A stretch of DNA of 64,000 nt. It comes from Streptomyces sp. NBC_00259 (lineage in GTDB: Bacteria; Actinomycetota; Actinomycetes; Streptomycetales; Streptomycetaceae). The stretch spans positions 3,997,501 to 4,061,500 of the forward strand of contig NZ_CP108080.1 in NCBI RefSeq assembly GCF_036181745.1, in the 5' to 3' direction. The position numbers were made by a program, and so were the translations under genes. The notes under the pieces are model-generated. The model worked only from the letters and a program-made list of their open reading frames with translations, made no database searches and was not told the origin of the DNA. Of this stretch, positions 16,677-23,567 are shown one piece after another; the stretch's first letter is position 1; the number at the start of each line of letters is the position of its first letter.

Positions 16677-18211
16677 TGGCCCAGGTGCTCGAATTCAGGC
16701 TGCCGGACCTCGGTGAGGGCCTGACCGAGGCGGAGATCGTACGGTGGCTGGTCGCCGAGGGCGATGTCGTCGCCGTCGACCAGCCGGTCGTCGAGGTCGA
16801 GACGGCCAAGGCGATGGTCGAGGTGCCCTGCCCGTACGCGGGCGTGGTCACCGCGCGCTTCGGTGAGGAGGGCACGGAGCTGCCCGTCGGGGCGCCTCTG
16901 ATCACCGTCGCCGTGGGTGCGGCGGAGCCGGGCCCCGGTGGCTCCGGGGCCTCCGAGGGCTCTGCGGCCGCCACGGAGGAGTCCTCCGGCAATGTGCTCG
17001 TCGGGTACGGCACGGGCGCACCGGCAGCGCGCCGCCGCCGGATCCGGCCGTCGGCGCTCTCGGGCGGCAGGCCCGCGGACGCGGCTGCGGGCTCCGCGCC
17101 CGGCCCGAGCCTCACGGCCGGTCCGGACCCGGCGCCCGGCATGGCACCGGAAGCCGGCTCCTTCGCGGGCCATGAGCCCGTCTGGGACAGCGCCGTGGAG
17201 AGCCCGGCACCCGACGCCCCGCGCGGCGTCGCTGCTCCGGGCATCGTCGCCCCGGCCGGGCCCGCGCCCACGCACGAAGGACCTGTGGCGGTCATTTCGC
17301 CGCTGGTGCGGCGGCTGGCCAGGGAGCACGGGGTCGATCTGCGCGAGCTGAAGGGGTCGGGGCCCGACGGGCTGATCCTGCGCGCGGACGTCGAGCACGC
17401 GGTACGGGGCCTCACGGCCGCGGCCGGGCCGCAGCGGTTGGCTCCCCAGCCGGAGACCTCCGCCGTATCCCTGTCCGCATCCGCATCCGCATCTGTGTCC
17501 GCATCCGCGCATGCCGCGGTCGCCGGTGAGCGGGTCCCGCTGCGCGGGGTGCGCGGGGCGGTCGCGGAGAAGCTGTCGCGCAGTCGCCGCGAGATCCCGG
17601 ACGCGACGTGCTGGGTCGACGCGGACGCGACCGAACTCATGGCCGCGCGCAGGGCCATGAACGCGTCGGGCGGGCCGAAGATCTCGCTCCTCGCGCTGCT
17701 CGCCCGCATCTGCACGGCAGCGCTCGCCCGCTATCCCGAGCTCAACTCCACGGTCGACCTGGACGCCAGGGAGATCGTGCGGCTGCCCGAGGTGCATCTC
17801 GGCTTCGCGGCCCAGACCGACCGCGGCCTGGTCGTGCCCGTCGTGCGGGCCGCCCACGGCCGTACGGCCGAGTCGCTCACCGAGGAGTTCCAGCGGCTGA
17901 CCGACAAGGCGAGGCAGGGCAGCCTGACCCCGGCGGACCTCACCGGCGGCACGTTCACGCTGAACAACTACGGCGTGTTCGGCGTCGACGGGTCCACGCC
18001 GATCATCAACCACCCGGAGGCGGCCATGCTCGGTGTCGGCCGCATCGTGCCCAAGCCATGGGTGCATCAGGGCGAACTCGCGGTCCGGCAGGTCGTACAG
18101 CTCTCGCTGACCTTCGACCACCGGGTGTGCGACGGCGGCACGGCCGGCGGCTTCCTCCGGTATGTGGCGGACTGCGTCGAGCAGCCCGCGGTACTGCTGC
18201 GCACGCTGTAG
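16676..18211 (+). CDS. bkdC: Branched-chain 2-oxoacid dehydrogenase E2 (cluster 1)
   Basis: 511 residues. An N-terminal lipoyl domain has the modified lysine in VEVETAKAMVEV (near residue 45). Then come a long Ala/Gly/Pro linker, an E1/E3-binding domain (ISPLVRRLAREHGVDLRELK), a Ser-Ala repeat linker (SASASASVSASA) and an acyltransferase domain ending with the catalytic DHRVCDGG. It transfers the branched acyl group to CoA. No E3 (lipoamide dehydrogenase) gene is present here, so a housekeeping E3 must serve. It is followed by a strong hairpin. Confidence 0.92.
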   Translation: MAQVLEFRLPDLGEGLTEAEIVRWLVAEGDVVAVDQPVVEVETAKAMVEVPCPYAGVVTARFGEEGTELPVGAPLITVAVGAAEPGPGGSGASEGSAAATEESSGNVLVGYGTGAPAARRRRIRPSALSGGRPADAAAGSAPGPSLTAGPDPAPGMAPEAGSFAGHEPVWDSAVESPAPDAPRGVAAPGIVAPAGPAPTHEGPVAVISPLVRRLAREHGVDLRELKGSGPDGLILRADVEHAVRGLTAAAGPQRLAPQPETSAVSLSASASASVSASAHAAVAGERVPLRGVRGAVAEKLSRSRREIPDATCWVDADATELMAARRAMNASGGPKISLLALLARICTAALARYPELNSTVDLDAREIVRLPEVHLGFAAQTDRGLVVPVVRAAHGRTAESLTEEFQRLTDKARQGSLTPADLTGGTFTLNNYGVFGVDGSTPIINHPEAAMLGVGRIVPKPWVHQGELAVRQVVQLSLTFDHRVCDGGTAGGFLRYVADCVEQPAVLLRTL

Positions 18212-18216
18212 TCGTC

Positions 18217-18238
18217 GCGGCGGCCGCAGGGCCGCCGC
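18217..18238 (+). terminator. Hairpin terminator after bkdC
   Basis: GCGGCGGCC and its complement form a 9-bp stem with a 4-nt GCAG loop, starting 6 nt after the bkdC stop. Confidence 0.6.
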
Positions 18239-18265
18239 ACCGGTTCCGTATCGGCGGTCACGGAC

Positions 18266-18271
18266 CATACT
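18266..18271 (+). promoter_or_regulatory. -10 box of a likely leaderless promoter
   Basis: CATACT ends 6 nt before the GTG at 18278, and no ribosome-binding site other than a weak GGGG is present. Confidence 0.4.
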
Positions 18272-18277
18272 TCTGGG

Positions 18278-19165
18278 GTGACTGCCGATGCGGAATACGA
18301 CGCGATCGTGCTCGCCGGAGGCGCCGCCAAGCGTCTCGGCGGGGTGGACAAGCCGGGAGTGAGCGTCGGCGGCCGGGCGCTGCTCGACCGGGTGCTGACA
18401 GCGAGCCGGGGAGCAGACCGCACCATCGTGGTCGGCGGGCGACGGGCGACCGCTCGCCAGGTGCTCTGGGCGCGCGAGAGCCCGCCCGGCGGTGGGCCGC
18501 TCGCCGCGCTCGACGCCGGGCTGCGCATGGCGGAGGCCGGGACGGTGCTCGTGCTCTCCGCCGACCTTCCGTTTCTCGACGCCGCGACCGTGCGGCGGCT
18601 CCTGGACACCCTGAGGGCGGGCGGGCGGGAAGGCGCGCTGCTCATCGACGCTGACGGACGCGACCAGCCGCTCGTCGCCTCCTACCGCGCCGAGCCGCTC
18701 CGCCGCGAGCTGGCCCTGATCGCCGCCGAGCACGGCAGTCTCACCGGGCTGCCGCTACGGCTGCTGACGGGGGAGCTCGACCTCGACCGGGTGTCCGCGG
18801 ATCCCTTCACCGCGTACGACTGCGACACCTGGGAGGACATCGCCACGGCCCGGGCCCGTATCAGGGAGCATGGGAGCGTGCTGGATGAATGGATCACCGC
18901 AGTCAAGGACGAACTCGGCATCGAGCTGGATGTCGACACCGGCGCCGTGCTCGACCTGGCCCGGGACGCCGCCCATGGGGTAGCCCGGCCCGCGGCGCCG
19001 CTCACGACCTTCCTGGTCGGGTACGCGGCGGCCAAGGCGGGTGGGGACAGCGCGAAGGCCGTTGCCGAGGCCGCCCGTAAGGCCGCCGCGCTCGCCGAGC
19101 GGTGGGCCGCGGAAGCCGACGGAGCAGGAGCCGACACCGGCCGCAACGACGGGGCCGGCGGCTGA
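18278..19165 (+). CDS. MobA-like nucleotidyltransferase fused to DUF6457
   Basis: 295 residues. The first ~190 form a MobA-type guanylyltransferase: AIVLAGGAAKRLGGVDKPGV is the nucleotide-binding loop with its conserved Lys, and VLSADLPFLD holds the metal-binding Asp. It should attach GMP to molybdopterin to make the guanine dinucleotide cofactor. The last ~90 residues (LDEWITAVKDELGIELDVDT through TTFLVGYAAAKAGG) match a small helical domain, DUF6457, which in other actinomycetes is often a separate protein. The stop overlaps the moeA start, so cofactor synthesis and metal insertion are coupled. Confidence 0.85.
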   Translation: MTADAEYDAIVLAGGAAKRLGGVDKPGVSVGGRALLDRVLTASRGADRTIVVGGRRATARQVLWARESPPGGGPLAALDAGLRMAEAGTVLVLSADLPFLDAATVRRLLDTLRAGGREGALLIDADGRDQPLVASYRAEPLRRELALIAAEHGSLTGLPLRLLTGELDLDRVSADPFTAYDCDTWEDIATARARIREHGSVLDEWITAVKDELGIELDVDTGAVLDLARDAAHGVARPAAPLTTFLVGYAAAKAGGDSAKAVAEAARKAAALAERWAAEADGAGADTGRNDGAGG

Positions 19166-20661
19166 TGACGGCGCAGGACCACGAACTCGGCGCTCCGGGC
19201 ACCGCCGGGCAGGGCGGCGCCGAGGAGCAAGGGACGGGTTCCGTGCCCCACGGGCGACCCGGCGCCGCGGACGGCACCTCCTCGGCCGCCCCCTCGCCTT
19301 CCACCTCCTCGCCTTCCACCTCCTCGCCTTCCGGCCCCTCGCCTTCCGCCGACGACGGCGTCGAGGACGCTCTCGCGCTGGTGGGGCGGCAGCCGGCGCG
19401 GCCGGCCGACGGCCAGGACTCCCGGGCCCCCGGGCAGGACCGTCCGTCCGCGGCCCGGCACCGTGCCACGCCCTGGGAGAAGGCCCGCTCGATCGCCTCG
19501 CGCGCCGGCAGCGCCACCGCGCTCCGCACCCACCGCGAACCGCTCGATGCCTCGCTCGGCCGTGTGCTCGCCACCCCGCTGACCGCGTTCACGGATCTGC
19601 CGTCCTTCGACACCTCCGCCATGGACGGCTGGGCCGTCGCCGGCCCGGGCCCCTGGACCGTGGCGCCCGGCGACAGCGGCATCCTCGCCGGGCACGGTGA
19701 GCCTGAGCCGCTCGCCGACGGCACGGCGGTGCGCATCGCCACCGGCGCCCGTGTCCCGCCGGGCGCCACCGCGGTGATCCGCAGCGAGCACTCCCGCACG
19801 GACGGCAGCGGTCATCTCCATGCCCAGCGCCAGGTGAGCCACGGACAGGACATCCGGCCGCGCGGCCAGGAATGCCGCTCCGGCGACCAACTCCTGCCCG
19901 CCGGAGCGCTGGTGACCCCCGCCGTGCTCGGTCTCGCCGCGGCCGCCGGATACGACGAGCTGCACACCGTCGTCCGGCCGCGTGTCGAAGTGCTTGTGCT
20001 GGGCGATGAGTTGCTCACCGAAGGGCTGCCCCACGACGGGCTGATCCGCGATGCTCTCGGGCCGATGATCGGCCCTTGGCTGCGGGCCCTGGGCGCCGAT
20101 GTCATCGCCACCCACCGGGTCGGTGACGACGCCGAGGCGCTGCAGCGGGCCGTCACCGCCTCCGACGCCGATCTCGTCGTCACCACGGGCGGCACGGCCG
20201 CGGGTCCCGTCGACCATGTCCATCCGATGCTGAGCAAAGCGGGTGCCGAGCTGCTGGTCGACGGGGTCGCCGTGCGACCGGGACATCCGATGCTGCTGGC
20301 CAGGCTCGCGCCCGGTCGGCATCTGGTGGGGCTCCCCGGCAACCCGCTCGCCGCGGTCTCCGGGCTGCTCACGCTCGCGGAGCCGTTGTTGCGTCAGAGG
20401 TCGGGGCAGGCAACCCCGGCCCCGTATCGCGCGTCTCTAAGGGACGAGGTCCACGGCCACCCGTATGACACTCGACTGGTGCCGGTGGTGCACCGCGGCG
20501 ACAGCGTCGTACCGCTGCACTACCACGGCCCGGCCATGCTGCGGGGCGTCGCCGCTGCGGACGGTCTCGCCGTCGTGCCGCCCGGCGGGTCGGGTGCGGG
20601 CGAGGTGCTGGAGGTCCTCGATCTGCCCTGGCTGCCGACCTCCGAAGGGTGTTTCACGTGA
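19165..20661 (+). CDS. moeA: Molybdopterin molybdenumtransferase MoeA
   Basis: 498 residues. The first ~95 are an unusual extension rich in Ser, Pro, Gly and Thr with 15-bp DNA repeats (19296-19340) coding SPSTS-type units, probably disordered. The MoeA core follows: DLPSFDTSAMDGWAV (active-site Asp), HGQDIRPRGQECRSGD, the MPT-binding TTGGTAAGPVDHVHPML and GLPGNPLAAVSGLLTLAEPLL. It inserts molybdate into adenylylated molybdopterin. The TGA stop lies inside a ParB-type parS palindrome. Confidence 0.9.
   Translation: MTAQDHELGAPGTAGQGGAEEQGTGSVPHGRPGAADGTSSAAPSPSTSSPSTSSPSGPSPSADDGVEDALALVGRQPARPADGQDSRAPGQDRPSAARHRATPWEKARSIASRAGSATALRTHREPLDASLGRVLATPLTAFTDLPSFDTSAMDGWAVAGPGPWTVAPGDSGILAGHGEPEPLADGTAVRIATGARVPPGATAVIRSEHSRTDGSGHLHAQRQVSHGQDIRPRGQECRSGDQLLPAGALVTPAVLGLAAAAGYDELHTVVRPRVEVLVLGDELLTEGLPHDGLIRDALGPMIGPWLRALGADVIATHRVGDDAEALQRAVTASDADLVVTTGGTAAGPVDHVHPMLSKAGAELLVDGVAVRPGHPMLLARLAPGRHLVGLPGNPLAAVSGLLTLAEPLLRQRSGQATPAPYRASLRDEVHGHPYDTRLVPVVHRGDSVVPLHYHGPAMLRGVAAADGLAVVPPGGSGAGEVLEVLDLPWLPTSEGCFT
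19296..19340 (+). repeat. 15-bp tandem repeat in moeA
   Basis: Three copies of GCCTTCCACCTCCTC (the third varied) encode Ser/Pro/Thr repeats in the MoeA N-terminal extension. Confidence 0.8.
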
Positions 20662-20664
20662 AAC
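20651..20664. promoter_or_regulatory. parS site (ParB-binding), perfect palindrome
   Basis: GTTTCACGTGAAAC is a perfect 14-nt palindrome identical to the Streptomyces parS consensus as I know it. It spans the moeA stop codon (20659-20661) and the start region of the K+ channel gene. ParB bound here would help organise the origin-proximal chromosome during segregation. Confidence 0.85.
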
Positions 20665-21743
20665 TTCCCGGCCATGACGCAATGGCCCGGGAGGCCGATG
20701 AACAGTTGGCCGTCTCGCGAGTGAAGTTGCCCAAACGGGTCGTCGAGCGGCCGCTGCTGCAGGTGGGCAAGCGGCTGCTGTTGGCGCTGGTGGTGCTGTT
20801 GCTCACGGTCTTCATCGTGTGGCTGGACCGCGGCGGGTATCACGACAACGCGGACGGGAAAGTCGACTTCCTCGACTCCTTCTACTACGCCACCGTCACC
20901 CTCTCCACCACGGGGTACGGCGACATCGTTCCGCACAGCGACAGCGCGCGGCTGGTCAATGTGCTGCTGGTGACGCCGCTGCGTGTGCTCTTCCTGATCA
21001 TCCTGGTCGGCACCACTCTCGAGGTCCTCACCGAGCGGACCCGGGACGAGTGGCGGCTGAACCGCTGGAGGTCCACCTTGCGTGACCACACCGTCGTCAT
21101 CGGCTTCGGCACGAAGGGACGTTCCGCACTTCTGACCCTGTGCGCGACGGGTCTGAAGAAGGAACAGGTCGTCATCGTCGATCCGAGTTCCAAGGTCATC
21201 GAGGCGGCGACCGCGGACGGATTCGCGGGGGTCATCGGCGATGCGACGCGCAGTGATGTGCTGATCCGTGCCGAGCTGCAACGAGCGCGCCAGATCATCA
21301 TCGCCACACAGCGCGACGACACCGCGGTCCTCGTCGCCCTCACCGCACGGCAGCTCAACCGGGGGGCGAAGATCGTCGCCGCGGTCCGGGAGGAGGAGAA
21401 CGCGCCACTGCTGCGCCAGTCCGGGGCCGACGCGGTGATCACCAGTGCCAGTGCGGCGGGCCGGCTGCTCGGCCTGTCCGTACTCAGCCCCTACGCGGGC
21501 ACGGTGATGGAGGACCTGATCCAGCAGGGCAGCGGTCTCGATATCGTCGAGCGTCCGGTGATAAAGAGCGAGGTCGGCAAGAACGTCCGGGACACGGACG
21601 ACCTGGTGGTGAGCGTGCTGCGCGGTCACCGGCTGCTCGGGTACGACGATCCCAAGGCCAGCCCGCTGCAGCTGACGGACCGGTTGATCACCATCGTGCG
21701 GGCGTCGAACACACCGTCCTCCGGCGGCGTGGACCAGCGGTAG
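20658..21743 (+). CDS. Potassium channel with TrkA-N domain
   Basis: 361 residues if the GTG at 20658 is used; a GTG at 20649 adds three residues and an ATG at 20691 would shorten it. Both upstream starts overlap moeA and the parS site, so the true start is uncertain. A first transmembrane helix (LLLALVVLLLTVFIVWL) leads to the pore helix and selectivity filter TTGYGD (near residue 85), then a second helix (VLFLIILVGTTLEVL). This is a two-helix Ion_trans_2 channel, followed by a Rossmann RCK domain (DHTVVIGFGTKGRSALLTL) that binds a nucleotide and gates the pore. Confidence 0.9.
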   Translation: MKLPGHDAMAREADEQLAVSRVKLPKRVVERPLLQVGKRLLLALVVLLLTVFIVWLDRGGYHDNADGKVDFLDSFYYATVTLSTTGYGDIVPHSDSARLVNVLLVTPLRVLFLIILVGTTLEVLTERTRDEWRLNRWRSTLRDHTVVIGFGTKGRSALLTLCATGLKKEQVVIVDPSSKVIEAATADGFAGVIGDATRSDVLIRAELQRARQIIIATQRDDTAVLVALTARQLNRGAKIVAAVREEENAPLLRQSGADAVITSASAAGRLLGLSVLSPYAGTVMEDLIQQGSGLDIVERPVIKSEVGKNVRDTDDLVVSVLRGHRLLGYDDPKASPLQLTDRLITIVRASNTPSSGGVDQR

Positions 21744-21756
21744 CGGCAGGCCGGAG

Positions 21757-21762
21757 TAGCCT
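21757..21762 (+). promoter_or_regulatory. -10 box of a likely leaderless promoter
   Basis: TAGCCT ends 7 nt before the ATG at 21770, with no Shine-Dalgarno between. Confidence 0.45.
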
Positions 21763-21769
21763 CGCGCCC

Positions 21770-22762
21770 ATGCATGCGATCACGATTCCCGAACCAGGTG
21801 GTCCCGAGGCGCTGGTCTGGGCGGAGGTGCCGGACGCCGAAGCCGGCGACGGGGAGGTCCTCGTCGACGTTGCCGCGAGCGCCGTCAACCGCGCGGATCT
21901 GCTGCAACGGCAGGGCTTCTACGAGCCGCCGCCCGGAGCGTCCCCCTATCCCGGGCTGGAGTGCTCGGGCCGGATCGTGGCGCTCGGCCCCGGGGTCTCC
22001 GGGTGGAGTGTCGGCGACGAGGTGTGTGCGCTGCTGGCGGGCGGCGGATACGCGGAGAAGGTGGCCGTGCCGGCGGGGCAGCTGCTGCCCGTACCGGAGG
22101 GCCTCGACCTGGTCACGGCGGCGGCGCTGCCGGAGGTGGCCTGCACGGTCTGGTCCAACGTCTTCATGGTGGCGCATCTGCGCCCCGGCGAGACGCTGCT
22201 GGTGCACGGCGGGGCGAGCGGCATCGGCACGATGGCGATCCAGCTGGCGAAGGCGGTGGGAGCGAAGGTCGCCGTCACCGCGGGCGGCCCGGAGAAGCTC
22301 GCACGGTGCGCCGAGCTGGGAGCCGACATCCTGATCGACTACCGCGAGCAGGACTTCGTGGAGGAGCTGCGGAGCGCGACGGACGGTGCCGGGGCGGACG
22401 TCATCCTCGACATCATGGGGGCGAAGTACCTCGACCGGAACGTGCGCGCACTGGCCGTGAACGGCCGCCTCGCGGTGATCGGGCTGCAGGGCGGAGTGAA
22501 GGCCGAACTGAACCTGGGAGCGCTGCTCGCGAAGCGCGCCGCGATCACGGCGACGACGCTGCGCGCGCGGCCGCTGCACGAGAAGGCGTCGATCGTGGCG
22601 GCGGTGCGTGAGCATGTGTGGCCCCTGGTCGCCGCGGGGACGGTACGGGCCGTGGTGGACAGCACCGTGCCGATGCGGGAGGCCTCCGAGGGGCACCGCG
22701 CCCTCGAGTCGGGCACGCACGTGGGCAAGGTGGTCCTGGTGTCGCCCACGGTGGGCAACTGA
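21770..22762 (+). CDS. NAD(P)H:quinone oxidoreductase, zeta-crystallin type
   Basis: 330 residues. The N-terminal GroES-like domain (PSAVNRADLLQRQGFYEPPPG-type segment; here AASAVNRADLLQRQGFYEPP) is typical of the PIG3/QOR group, which lacks the catalytic zinc ligands of alcohol dehydrogenases. The NADPH-binding fold has VHGGASGIGTMAIQLAKAVG. It probably reduces quinones or unsaturated carbonyls in the cytoplasm. It is a single gene with its own leaderless promoter, and a strong hairpin lies about 65 nt after the stop. Confidence 0.87.
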   Translation: MHAITIPEPGGPEALVWAEVPDAEAGDGEVLVDVAASAVNRADLLQRQGFYEPPPGASPYPGLECSGRIVALGPGVSGWSVGDEVCALLAGGGYAEKVAVPAGQLLPVPEGLDLVTAAALPEVACTVWSNVFMVAHLRPGETLLVHGGASGIGTMAIQLAKAVGAKVAVTAGGPEKLARCAELGADILIDYREQDFVEELRSATDGAGADVILDIMGAKYLDRNVRALAVNGRLAVIGLQGGVKAELNLGALLAKRAAITATTLRARPLHEKASIVAAVREHVWPLVAAGTVRAVVDSTVPMREASEGHRALESGTHVGKVVLVSPTVGN

Positions 22763-22826
22763 GCCCAGCACGGAACCGAGAACGACATGGAGCCCGGCAC
22801 GCGCGTGAACTGAGCGATGTCGCACA

Positions 22827-22859
22827 ACGGCCCCGTTCCCTCAGAGGGAACGGGGCCGT
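22827..22859. terminator. Bidirectional hairpin terminator
   Basis: ACGGCCCCGTTCCCT pairs perfectly with its complement (15 bp) around a CAG loop, between the convergent oxidoreductase and bpa genes. Confidence 0.85.
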
Positions 22860-22872
22860 GGCACGTCCGGAG

Positions 22873-23409
22873 TCAGAGGTACGGACCCGAGCGGATCGCA
22901 CCGTGGGCGGAGTCGTCATCCGTGGGGGCGCCCGGCGGGAGAGCGCGGCGCATCTGCTCCAGCTGAGCGCGTGCCGCCATCTGCTGGGCGAACAGCGCCG
23001 TCTGGATGCCGTGGAACAGGCCCTCGAGCCAGCCGACCAACTGTGCCTGGGCGATGCGCAGTTCCGCCTCGGAGGGCACCGCGTCATCGGTGAACGGGAG
23101 CGACAGCCGCTCCAGTTCCTCGACGAGCTCCGGGGCGAGGCCGTCCTCGAGTTCCTTCACCGAACCTCGGTGGATCTCCTTGAGCCGGACCCGGCTCGCC
23201 TCGTCGAGAGGAGCCGCCCGCACCTCCTCCAGAAGCTGCTTGATCATGCTGCCGATGCGCATGACCTTCGCAGGCTGCTCGACCATCTCCGTCACCGGGA
23301 TCTCGCGGGACTCGACGTCACCTTCACCGCCGCCGAGCGCCATACCGTCCTGTCCCACGATGAGGACATGGGGGCTCTCCTGCGACCGTTCATTCCTCGG
23401 CATCTCCAT
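22873..23409 (-). CDS. bpa: Bacterial proteasome activator Bpa
   Basis: 178 residues beginning MEMPRNERSQ. The central four-helix region (VTEMVEQPAKVMRIGSMIKQ and AQLVGWLEGLFHGIQTALFA) is the conserved Bpa/DUF2587 fold. The C-terminus ends GPYL, the activation motif that docks between proteasome alpha subunits and opens the 20S gate without ATP. In mycobacteria Bpa delivers unfolded proteins such as the HspR repressor. The start at 23409 follows family convention; upstream in-frame ATGs at 23418 and beyond are not supported by a spaced ribosome-binding site. The 20S genes are not in this window. Confidence 0.92.
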   Translation of the reverse strand: MEMPRNERSQESPHVLIVGQDGMALGGGEGDVESREIPVTEMVEQPAKVMRIGSMIKQLLEEVRAAPLDEASRVRLKEIHRGSVKELEDGLAPELVEELERLSLPFTDDAVPSEAELRIAQAQLVGWLEGLFHGIQTALFAQQMAARAQLEQMRRALPPGAPTDDDSAHGAIRSGPYL

Positions 23410-23567
23410 GCCGTCCATTCTCTCGCACATGTGCTTCACCACACGGTGTGCCCCCGTACCGGGGTGATCCACCCTGATACGGGGGCACAGGTCCATCACG
23501 GCCGGTATCGAACCGTCCCCGGACCGTGTCGGGCGGTCCTGGGGACGGAACTCCCGCCACGAAGGGG

